NCBI GenBank assembly: GCA_020201305.1
Contig: JAIVHC010000244.1
Coordinates: 1-8,531 of the forward strand
DNA from: Geobacteraceae bacterium
GTDB lineage: Bacteria > Desulfobacterota > Desulfuromonadia > Desulfuromonadales > Desulfuromonadaceae
Direction: 5' to 3'
DNA length: 8,531 bases
Shown: positions 1 to 5,721 of the stretch, piece by piece
Layout: each line of letters starts with the position of its first letter
Numbering within the stretch: position 1 is the first letter of the stretch
The notes under the pieces: model-generated
The model's database searches: none
What the model saw: only the letters and a program-made list of their open reading frames with translations
What the model was told of the DNA's origin: nothing
Made by a program: the position numbers and the translations under genes

Positions 1-313
1 GGACATCGTTGAATGGTGCCGCAATAAGATTGCCCACCGCCGTGAAGGTGAAAAAACTTACCACCAACATCACCAGTAATACCAACGTTTGAGCAATCCA
101 CTCCAACACCTTCCACCACCATGCTTCTCCATAGATGAGATATTCATCAACCAGATGGGAAAAATATGCGTTGGCAAAGTACAGGGTGGCGCTGAATACA
201 ATGACATTAATCACAAAGGGGGCTATGGCGTAACGCAGGAGTTTAGGATGGCGATATATAAACATCCAAGCCCGTGCGATGGAGAATAAGCCGTTGAAAA
301 AACCACCTATCAT
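1..313 (-). CDS. CysZ/EI24-family membrane protein, 5' part only
   Basis: The gene reads leftward from an ATG at 313-311 and is cut by the window edge after about 104 codons. The visible protein starts MIGGFFNGLFSIARAW and has two hydrophobic stretches, at about residues 27-50 and 75-97. It ends in NLIAAPFNDV, and the 'aaPFND' signature together with the early 'hP.ll.yai.P..in' pattern is typical of the EI24/CysZ family (former DUF540). E. coli CysZ is a sulfate uptake protein of the inner membrane, but many relatives have no proven substrate, so transport of sulfate is inference. A purine-rich GAAGAG lies about 8 bases upstream of the ATG as ribosome binding site. It is transcribed away from the traB gene, with the long intergenic stretch between them. 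Family assignment is fairly firm; the exact function is not. Confidence 0.8.
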   Translation of the reverse strand, partial: MIGGFFNGLFSIARAWMFIYRHPKLLRYAIAPFVINVIVFSATLYFANAYFSHLVDEYLIYGEAWWWKVLEWIAQTLVLLVMLVVSFFTFTAVGNLIAAPFNDV

Positions 314-434
314 TTCAGTTCTCTTCAATTATACCCCATAGCAGAGGTCATATTTAAGTAATGTAGATCGCGCTGAAACTACAAGCATCAACGCTGCCAG
401 AGGCATTCTCCCAGCCACCAATCATCGAAAAAAC

Positions 435-467
435 ATTATAATACCATATAATCTGAACAAAACTCAA
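435..467 (-). promoter_or_regulatory. candidate sigma70 promoter for the leftward CysZ-like gene
   Basis: On the minus strand a TTGAGT-like -35 box (462-467) is followed after 18 bases by TATTAT (438-443), overlapping a perfect TATAAT (435-440), in a very AT-rich stretch. It would give a leader of about 115 bases before the ATG at 313. This rests on pattern matching alone. Confidence 0.35.
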
Positions 468-703
468 TACGCGCATCTAGTTAAAATAAAAGCAGGTTTT
501 TTGCTTTACCTCTTCCTTTTCTCTCTTGCAAGGTGGGGATAAGTTTTCTATACTCAGGTAAACAAATTAGCTCTCTACCCGGTGCGTGTATTCTGAATGT
601 CCACGCGGAATAAGTAGTGAAAGGGGTTTTTCCCAGTAATACTGTGTGCCAGCCCTTCTTGCAAAGGGACGCCTGATGTATTAACAAAGAACCCCACCTG
701 GTA

Positions 704-720
704 GTCTCTCGTAGTGAGAC
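704..720. repeat. small hairpin GTCTC/GAGAC
   Basis: GTCTC (704-708) and GAGAC (716-720) form a 5-bp stem with a 7-base loop. It lies just before the larger inverted repeats at 734-796 and may be part of the same structured stretch. It is weak on its own. Confidence 0.4.
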
Positions 721-733
721 CAAAGATTCACGG

Positions 734-796
734 CTGGAGTGGAGAGCTTCTCTAACACAACAAAAGGCATCAGGTCCACTCCGGTGCCTTTTGTTG
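734..796. repeat. two competing stems: 12-bp perfect hairpin and 10-bp alternative
   Basis: CAACAAAAGGCA (758-769) and TGCCTTTTGTTG (785-796) are a perfect 12-bp inverted repeat with a 15-base spacer. The spacer and the sequence before it form another stem: CTGGAGTGGA (734-743) with TCCACTCCGG (775-784), 10 pairs including one G-T wobble. The two stems interleave with no bases between their 3' arms, so they probably exclude each other, as in a switch or attenuator. A further pairing, CCTGATG (672-678) with CATCAGG (768-774), conflicts with both. After the 12-bp stem the plus strand reads GCGTTTGTTGG, a poor U-tract. The TraB-family ATG is 177 bases further on. Function unknown. Confidence 0.6.
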
Positions 797-972
797 CGTT
801 TGTTGGCATGCGATTTAACATGGTATCCAGTGCATGGCAAAAGCTGGAACTAGATAGTGCCTATACGTTATCTCTCACCCGCCTAATTTCTGCCAGGAAG
901 ATAACCTATTCAGCCACTGAATACCCGAACATCGCCCTTCTTTTCACAATGGAGTAAAGGTCTACCTAACCC

Positions 973-2154
973 ATGAGCCAGGAACAGTCTAATCCGGAGC
1001 AGGATCTACACCGTCTGCATGTAAATAACCGCGAAATTGTTGTTATCGGCACCGCGCATATATCCAGAGCATCGGTGGATATGGTTAACCGCACTATTGA
1101 ATCCGAACAGCCACATAGCGTGTGTGTGGAGCTGGATGAACAGCGCTATCGGCATCTGACAGATAAAAATCGGTGGGAAAATCTGAACATTATCCAGGTG
1201 ATAAAACAGGGCCAAATCCCCTTTCTGATGGCAAACCTCGCCCTATCATCCTTTCAAAAACGGATGGGGCTGCAGACTGGAGTTAAGCCGGGAGAGGAGC
1301 TTGCCGCTGCTGCCCAAAAAGCTACAGAGCAGAATATGCACCTGGTGCTTGCAGACAGAAGCATCCGCACTACGTTATTGCGCGCCTGGCGCAAGACAGG
1401 CTTCATCCGCAAAATGCAACTCATTTCAACCATGTTTGCAGGGCTGTTCGAAAAGCACGAACTGGACGAAGAAGAACTGAGCCGCATCCGCCAAACGGAT
1501 ACCCTTTCGGCTATGCTTGAGGAGATGGCTGATGTTCTGCCGCAGGCTAAAATAACTCTGGTAGATGAACGGGATCGCTGGATGGCTCACCACATTGCTG
1601 CCGCACCGGGAGACAAGGTGGTTGCCGTAGTGGGGGCCGCGCATGTTCCCGGGATTATCAGTTATCTGGAATCAGACGCACCTATTGATATCAGCGGGTT
1701 GGATACTATCCCCGAAAAACCGATGTACTCAAAGGCGATCCCGTGGATTATCCCGGCCATTGTTATCGCACTGTTCATCGGCGGTTTTTTTTTCTCAGAT
1801 AGAGCTCAGGTCTATGAAGCTGCCACAGCCTGGATTCTAGCCAACGGGATCTTCTCGGCCGTTGGTGCGGCTTTGGCATTTGGCCATCCCCTGACCATAG
1901 TGTCTGCATTTATCGCCGCACCCCTTACCTCATTGAATCCCACTATAGGTGCCGGCTTTGTCACCGCTCTGGTACAGGCATACTTCTCTGCACCAACAGT
2001 GGCCGATATGGAGAAAGTAGCCGATGATGTAGTCAATCTGCGGGGCTGGTGGCACAATCGCGTCACCAGAATTATCCTGGTATTTTTCTTCTCTTCTCTG
2101 GGTTCCACTTTAGGGACATTTGTCGCCTTTGGCTGGCTCAAGAACCTGTTTTGA
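973..2154 (+). CDS. TraB/PrgY-family membrane protein
   Basis: This 393-residue protein belongs to the TraB (PrgY, pheromone shutdown) family, related to the metalloprotease-like TIKI proteins. Visible signatures are the first GxxH motif GTAH (residues 26-29) within 'VVIGTAHISRAS', the 'CVELDEQRY' segment that follows, 'VDERDRWMA', and the second GxxH-type motif in 'VVGAAHVPGI'. The C-terminal third is hydrophobic, with a likely membrane helix at about residues 254-274 and more around 'WILANGIFSAVGAALAFG', 'IGAGFVTALVQAYF' and the last 25 residues. This layout, a cytoplasmic N-terminal domain and a membrane-bound C-terminus, is usual for bacterial members. In Enterococcus the relative reduces pheromone activity; the role in this kind of bacterium is unknown. 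AAAGG 12 bases before the ATG is a distant ribosome binding site. The gene ends 1 bp from convergent pgsA. Confidence 0.88.
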   Translation: MSQEQSNPEQDLHRLHVNNREIVVIGTAHISRASVDMVNRTIESEQPHSVCVELDEQRYRHLTDKNRWENLNIIQVIKQGQIPFLMANLALSSFQKRMGLQTGVKPGEELAAAAQKATEQNMHLVLADRSIRTTLLRAWRKTGFIRKMQLISTMFAGLFEKHELDEEELSRIRQTDTLSAMLEEMADVLPQAKITLVDERDRWMAHHIAAAPGDKVVAVVGAAHVPGIISYLESDAPIDISGLDTIPEKPMYSKAIPWIIPAIVIALFIGGFFFSDRAQVYEAATAWILANGIFSAVGAALAFGHPLTIVSAFIAAPLTSLNPTIGAGFVTALVQAYFSAPTVADMEKVADDVVNLRGWWHNRVTRIILVFFFSSLGSTLGTFVAFGWLKNLF

Positions 2155-2155
2155 C

Positions 2156-2740
2156 CTATCCCTCCAGGACACGGAAGAATTTAACCAGATAATCTACCCC
2201 TGACCACAGGGTCAGAACCAGAGAGATATAAAAGAAGAATAGCCCCACATTGTGAAAATCTGCACACAGCAGGGGGAAATCCAGGCCAAAAAACCAACAG
2301 TAATCGTAGTGAATTAATAATCCTATAATGGCAACCATCTGAAAGATGGTTTTGTATTTGCCCAGATTACTTGCCGCAATCACAATCCCTTCGGATGAAG
2401 CGACAGAGCGCAACCCTGTTACTATTACTTCCCTGGCAATGAGAAGAAAAACCGCCCATGCCGGCACCCGATCCAGGGGGATCATCATGATCAACGCCGC
2501 CATCACAATCAACTTGTCCGCCAGGGGGTCAAGGAATTTCCCCATAACCGTCACCAGGTCGAGGCGGCGCGCCAGATAGCCATCGAGCCAATCGGTGATA
2601 CTTGCGAGGGAGAATATAAGCGCAGCAATCAGACTCATGCCCGGACTATCGTTAAGCAGGGTCAGAACCAGAATCGGTATAGAGGCGATACGCGCAAACG
2701 TAAGCATGTTGGGCAGATTAAATGTTCCATTATTCAACAT
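2156..2740 (-). CDS. pgsA: CDP-diacylglycerol--glycerol-3-phosphate 3-phosphatidyltransferase
   Basis: PgsA joins CDP-diacylglycerol and sn-glycerol 3-phosphate to give phosphatidylglycerol phosphate, the committed step to phosphatidylglycerol and cardiolipin in the inner membrane. The 194-residue protein has the complete CDP-alcohol phosphotransferase signature D-x2-D-G-x2-A-R-x8-G-x3-D-x3-D: D50, D53-G54, A57-R58, G67, D71 and D75. It opens with NLPNMLTFARI, typical of PgsA, and has several hydrophobic helices, including 'MSLIAALIFSLASI' and a C-terminal aromatic-rich one. Length matches the family. The start ATG (2740-2738) lies 2 bases after the transglycosylase stop, with GAGAGAG about 7 bases upstream inside that gene, so the two are surely co-transcribed and perhaps translationally coupled. 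A closely related phosphatidyltransferase with another acceptor cannot be fully excluded. Confidence 0.93.
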   Translation of the reverse strand: MLNNGTFNLPNMLTFARIASIPILVLTLLNDSPGMSLIAALIFSLASITDWLDGYLARRLDLVTVMGKFLDPLADKLIVMAALIMMIPLDRVPAWAVFLLIAREVIVTGLRSVASSEGIVIAASNLGKYKTIFQMVAIIGLLIHYDYCWFFGLDFPLLCADFHNVGLFFFYISLVLTLWSGVDYLVKFFRVLEG

Positions 2741-2742
2741 AT

Positions 2743-3222
2743 TTATTCTCTCTCTTCCGCAGTGCGTCGATATTGGCTTAAGTACTTTTTAACATTTTTC
2801 AGATACATTTGTGTTTCAGCATAAGGGGGGACTCCGCCATATCTGTCCACTACTGTGGGGCCAGCATTATATGCAGCCAGGGCTAAATCCAGATTGCCAC
2901 TGAAACGCGCAAACATCTGGCGCAGATAACGACTGCCGGCCGCAATATTCTGCGATGCATCAAAGAGATCATAGATCCCCATTTCTGCCGCAGTGGCAGG
3001 CATAACCTGCATAAGTCCTCTAGCTCCGGCTGATGATACACATGCGGGATCAAAATTGCTTTCAGCCTTCACTACCGCCTTCACTAAATTCGGGTCCAGG
3101 GCGTGTTTTCTGGCATAATGTTGCACAAGGGTGTCAATGGAAGCGGTTTCAATGCTGGTGTCTGATTCTTCAGCGCAATAAAACGTAAATCCGCTTTGAA
3201 CCGGAACATTGGAAAAATTCAC
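2743..3222 (-). CDS. lytic transglycosylase, SLT domain, N-terminus truncated
   Basis: The 159-residue product carries a complete SLT (Slt70-type, goose-lysozyme-like) domain. The catalytic Glu is E54 in 'VKAESNFDP', followed by 'GARGLMQVMPATA', 'AYNAGPTVV' and 'PYAETQMYLKNVKKYL'. Such enzymes cut peptidoglycan strands to 1,6-anhydromuropeptides in the periplasm. The start is a GTG (3222-3220) with a run of six G covering its first base, preceded by AGCA; no upstream ATG is in frame before a TAG at 3246-3244. No signal peptide or lipobox is visible. The first residues, 'VNFSNVPVQ', resemble the end of a DUF4124-type N-terminal domain ('GvihFsNvP') that precedes SLT domains in related proteins, so the export signal and about 30 or more residues seem lost. 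Without export the enzyme should not reach its substrate. It is the first gene of the pgsA unit, which may explain why expression persists. Confidence 0.85.
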   Translation of the reverse strand: MNFSNVPVQSGFTFYCAEESDTSIETASIDTLVQHYARKHALDPNLVKAVVKAESNFDPACVSSAGARGLMQVMPATAAEMGIYDLFDASQNIAAGSRYLRQMFARFSGNLDLALAAYNAGPTVVDRYGGVPPYAETQMYLKNVKKYLSQYRRTAEERE

Positions 3223-3322
3223 CCCCCTGCTGAGAGATCTTTGCTAAGCATATTATTAAGCCATTATCCCCTACATAATTTATGTTACGTTATTCTCGCA
3301 TAATACACATCTATCAAACAAC

Positions 3323-3350
3323 TTGACAGAATTTTAGCCAGTGCAATAAT
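3323..3350 (+). promoter_or_regulatory. sigma70-type promoter for the nadB group
   Basis: A perfect TTGACA (3323-3328) is followed after 16 bases by AATAAT (3345-3350), five of six matches to TATAAT. Transcription would start near 3357, giving a leader of about 55 bases before the nadB ATG at 3413. It lies in the divergent gap between the transglycosylase gene and nadB and is the best promoter match I saw in the window. Confidence 0.65.
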
Positions 3351-3412
3351 GCCGGGGAAGTTTTCCAACTGGTATACACTTTTACTTCTTGTTTTACGAT
3401 TGGAATCATGTA

Positions 3413-5011
3413 ATGGAAATAACATCTGATTTTCTGGTTATCGGCGGCGGAATCGCCGGACTTTCCTACGCGCTCAAGGTTGCAGACCATGGTACTGTTT
3501 CCATAATCACCAAACGCGAAATCGGGGAGACGGCAACCTGCTATGCCCAGGGAGGGATAGCCAGCGTCTACTCAGAGCAAGACTCCTTCGAATCGCACGC
3601 GCAGGATACCATTGTTGCGGGTGCGTATCTATCCCATCCTGATATCGTGGACATGGTGGTTCGCGGCGGGCCCGACGCTATTCGCAATCTAATAGAGATC
3701 GGTACCGAGTTCACTAAAAATGATGAAGGTAACTACGATTTAACCCGCGAAGGGGGACATAGTCATCGGCGCATCCTGCACGCCTCGGATATAACCGGAC
3801 GGGAAATAGAGCGGGCCCTGGTTGCGGCAGCACAAAAGCATGAAAACATCACCATCTACGAACGTCACTGCGCTATAGATCTCATTACCGAAGCTAAAAT
3901 GCTCCATCGGCAATTACGCAACAACCGCTGCCTGGGCGCATATGTTCTCAACTGCGAAACCAATAAGGTAATTACGTTTGGCGCTACCATCACCATGCTT
4001 GCCACCGGGGGTGCCGGGAAGGTGTATTTGTACACCTGCAATCCGGACATTGCTTCCGGCGATGGAGTTGCAATGGCATACCGTATCGGCGCCAGCATTG
4101 CCAACATGGAATTTATGCAGTTCCACCCCACCACCCTTTACCATCCCTACGCCAAATCATTTTTAATTTCCGAGGCAGTCAGAGGCGAAGGTGCGATTTT
4201 ACGCCGTGCGGATGGCTCAGCATTTATGGAGAAATACCATAAACTCAAGGATCTTGCCCCGCGGGACATAGTGGCACGTGCGATTGACAACGAAATGAAG
4301 GTCAGCGGGGATGACTGCGTATATCTCGACATTACCCACAAAAGCGCAGAATATATCCGCGACCGTTTTCCCAATATCAGCTCGACTCTTAAAGAATATG
4401 GTGTTGATATGATCAACGAATCCATCCCCGTTGTGCCAGCAGCACACTACCTCTGCGGTGGAGTTGTGGTTGATACCCATGGCGAAAGCGAGATCAAAAA
4501 TCTGTTTGCTGCAGGTGAAGTTACCTGTACCGGACTCCACGGAGCAAACCGTCTTGCGAGCAACAGCCTGCTTGAAGGAGCTGTGTACGGAACACTCTCC
4601 GCCGAAGCCTCCATACAGCGTATTAAAGAGCAGCATGCCCCCTGCCCCCCCATAGATCCATGGGATTATGGCAGGGCAATTACCAGTGACGAAGAAGTGG
4701 TTATCGCGCAAAACTGGGATGAGATACGCCGCTGTATGTGGAACTATGTGGGGATTGTAAGAACCAATAAACGCCTTGCACGCGCCCTGCGCCGCATCAA
4801 CATGGTTAAGGAAGAGATTACCGAATACTACTGGGATTTCTATGTCACATCCGATCTGATTGAGTTACGCAATCTGGCTACAGTTGCGGAATTGATTATC
4901 CGCAGTGCCATGGAGCGCAAAGAAAGTCGCGGGCTTCACTACAATCTCGACTATCCCGAAACCGATGATGTGCACTGGAAGAAAGACACCATTATCAGAA
5001 AATCGTTCTGA
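3413..5011 (+). CDS. nadB: L-aspartate oxidase
   Basis: NadB is a cytoplasmic FAD enzyme that oxidises L-aspartate to iminoaspartate for quinolinate and NAD synthesis; fumarate can serve as electron acceptor in anaerobes. From the ATG at 3413 it is 532 residues, close to the E. coli length of 540. The FAD-binding GGGIAG is at residues 11-16. Active-site residues known from E. coli are present with a constant offset of six: H238 in 'MQFHPTT' (H244), R284 in 'LAPRDIVAR' (R290), H345 in 'AAHYLCGG' (H351) and R380 in 'GANRLASNSLLEG' (R386). E113 in 'TREGGHSHRR' corresponds to the substrate-binding Glu. This separates it from succinate dehydrogenase and fumarate reductase flavoproteins. An in-frame TTG at 3389 would add eight residues, but the family usually starts near the ATG. 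No nadA or nadC lies in the window. Confidence 0.96.
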   Translation: MEITSDFLVIGGGIAGLSYALKVADHGTVSIITKREIGETATCYAQGGIASVYSEQDSFESHAQDTIVAGAYLSHPDIVDMVVRGGPDAIRNLIEIGTEFTKNDEGNYDLTREGGHSHRRILHASDITGREIERALVAAAQKHENITIYERHCAIDLITEAKMLHRQLRNNRCLGAYVLNCETNKVITFGATITMLATGGAGKVYLYTCNPDIASGDGVAMAYRIGASIANMEFMQFHPTTLYHPYAKSFLISEAVRGEGAILRRADGSAFMEKYHKLKDLAPRDIVARAIDNEMKVSGDDCVYLDITHKSAEYIRDRFPNISSTLKEYGVDMINESIPVVPAAHYLCGGVVVDTHGESEIKNLFAAGEVTCTGLHGANRLASNSLLEGAVYGTLSAEASIQRIKEQHAPCPPIDPWDYGRAITSDEEVVIAQNWDEIRRCMWNYVGIVRTNKRLARALRRINMVKEEITEYYWDFYVTSDLIELRNLATVAELIIRSAMERKESRGLHYNLDYPETDDVHWKKDTIIRKSF

Positions 5012-5024
5012 CAGGAGCAGCATA

Positions 5025-5297
5025 TTGACTATTGACGACCTGCGGGTAGAAATCGACACGCTCGACCAGGAGTTGTTGCGTATTTTCAATAAGAGAGCGG
5101 CATTGGCGCTACAGATCGGGCATCTGAAAAAAGAGCTTGACCTACCTGTGTACAATCCCCAGCGCGAGCAGTTCATCTTCGAAAAAATGCAGCAGCTCAA
5201 CCCGGGACCACTGGATGGCCAGGCTATCAAACGCCTGTTCGAGCGTGTAATTGATGAATCGCGAACACTCGAGCGCATTAAATCGAAGGGACGCTGA
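5025..5297 (+). CDS. aroQ: chorismate mutase, AroQ class, monofunctional
   Basis: AroQ rearranges chorismate to prephenate, the entry to phenylalanine and tyrosine. The 90-residue all-helical protein fits the AroQ pattern: 'IDDLRVEIDTLDQELLRIFNKR' at the N-terminus, 'GHLKKELDLPVYNPQREQ' in the middle and an Arg-rich C-terminal helix. Likely active-site residues are the Arg of 'DLR', the Arg of 'NKR', the Lys of 'HLKK' and 'REQ'. No ATG fits; I chose the TTG at 5025-5027 because a perfect AGGAG (5013-5017) sits 7 bases upstream and the domain begins at once. The gene starts 13 bases after the nadB stop and ends 3 bases before the next gene, so the three are one transcript. No prephenate dehydratase or dehydrogenase domain is fused to it. 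Confidence 0.92.
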   Translation: MTIDDLRVEIDTLDQELLRIFNKRAALALQIGHLKKELDLPVYNPQREQFIFEKMQQLNPGPLDGQAIKRLFERVIDESRTLERIKSKGR

Positions 5298-5300
5298 ATA

Positions 5301-5513
5301 ATGTTAGTGGTTATGCAGAAAAAAACTACCCAGAGTGAAATCGATCAGGTAAAGCAGTATCTCATCGACAATGATTTCGATTTCCACCAGTCAACCGGGG
5401 CCAACCATACAATCATCGGCGTAATTGGGGATACCGCAACATTCTCTACAGCAGAAATGGAGCAATTGCCCGGGGTTCTGGTGGTGTTCAAAATCCCCGA
5501 AGACAGATCCTGA
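5301..5513 (+). CDS. orphan N-terminal ferredoxin-like domain of type I-beta DAHP synthase (likely truncated aroF)
   Basis: The 70-residue product starts MLVVMQKKTTQSEIDQV and contains 'HTIIGVIGDTATF' and 'LPGVLVVFKIP'. This matches in order the first 65 or so residues of type I-beta DAHP synthases (M-hVVM, 'TVIGVIGD', 'LPGVE.VV.I'), the ferredoxin/ACT-like domain that in Thermotoga-type enzymes mediates feedback inhibition by tyrosine. Where the catalytic barrel should begin ('kPYKLaSR') the frame ends EDRS-stop. The usual 'VIAGPCSVES' and the rest of the roughly 340-residue enzyme are absent from all frames downstream. The start is firm: AAGGGA (5286-5291) lies 9 bases before the ATG, 3 bases after aroQ. 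It is either a gene remnant or a stand-alone regulatory domain for chorismate mutase or another DAHP synthase. It cannot be a catalyst itself. Confidence 0.8.
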   Translation: MLVVMQKKTTQSEIDQVKQYLIDNDFDFHQSTGANHTIIGVIGDTATFSTAEMEQLPGVLVVFKIPEDRS

Positions 5514-5518
5514 GCATC

Positions 5519-5712
5519 TCAGTTTTGGACACTTAAAACCGAGTACAACTCAACGACAGTGCCGAAGACCATTATCGCGGGCTTTGCCATTGCACCACAG
5601 GCGGAATCCAGGTTTTGAATATCTGTGATGCATACATCCTGATTGGCCCTGGTTGCATGCGAAATTACCGCAACCGGGGTTTGGGGGTTCGCACCTTCCT
5701 CTAAAGCTGCAG
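5519..5712 (-). pseudogene. C-terminal fragment of the broken siroheme synthase (SUMT domain end)
   Basis: Read leftward in a different frame from the main body, this piece encodes about 63 residues beginning 'AALEEGANPQTPVAV', then 'SHATRANQDVCITDI', and ending 'KPAIMVFGTVVELYSVL' plus a few residues and a TGA at 5521-5519. It corresponds to the end of uroporphyrinogen-III C-methyltransferases such as E. coli CysG ('MPVALVENGT' to 'SPALIIVGRVV'). There is no start codon or ribosome binding site for separate translation. It is the tail of the gene at 5701-6483, cut off by the junction at about 5701-5721. Its stop is 5 bases from the stop of the convergent DAHP synthase fragment. Confidence 0.8.
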
Positions 5713-5721
5713 AGTTGCAGA
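5701..5721. other. deletion junction inside the siroheme synthase gene
   Basis: On the minus strand the frame reads GISSAT then LQL-stop, while the next base frame continues AALEEGANPQTPVAV. Compared with the E. coli CysG layout, about 60-65 residues (some 190 bp) between these points are gone and the phase has changed. TGCAGA occurs twice here (5708-5713 and 5716-5721), the kind of short repeat at which slippage or deletion happens. An assembly error at the same repeat would look identical. Confidence 0.7.

Larger units (their letters stand above)
314..972. other. long intergenic region without a convincing gene
   Basis: About 660 bases separate the divergent CysZ-like and TraB-family genes. 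The longest open frame is leftward (840-481, 119 codons from a TTG). Its translation is rich in Arg, His, Ser and Leu, shows no domain I know, and has no clear ribosome binding site. A rightward frame (739-957) is equally unconvincing and runs through the hairpin region. No tRNA, 6S, SRP or tmRNA signature was found. The middle part (650-800) is unusually rich in inverted repeats, described separately. It may be a non-coding RNA, a leader, or a worn repeat or mobile-element remnant. Confidence 0.6.

Noticed and set aside
660..800. SRP RNA, 6S RNA or tmRNA in the structured intergenic stretch
   Set aside because: Only a loose resemblance to part of the SRP RNA motif (CAGGTCC) is present; the conserved GGAAGGAAGCAG-type loop, the 6S bubble and the tmRNA tRNA-like ends are missing.
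901..935. Possible cobalamin riboswitch because of an AGCCACTG sequence
   Set aside because: The other conserved B12-riboswitch elements, such as the GGTGAAAATCC-like segment and the full B12 box, are absent, and the downstream gene is not a cobalamin gene.
739..957. Rightward 72-codon open frame upstream of the TraB-family gene
   Set aside because: It has no ribosome binding site or recognisable domain, and its first third lies in the hairpin region; it looks like chance.
3389..3412. nadB start at the upstream TTG
   Set aside because: The ATG at 3413 gives the usual NadB N-terminus shortly before the FAD motif; the extension MFYDWNHV has no family support.
4217..4711. Leftward 164-codon open frame opposite nadB
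   Set aside because: It is a shadow of the conserved nadB coding sequence, with no domain and no ribosome binding site.
4905..5024. Longer chorismate mutase starting at 4905 inside nadB
   Set aside because: This would overlap nadB by over 100 bases and add residues unlike AroQ; the TTG at 5025 with AGGAG upstream fits better.
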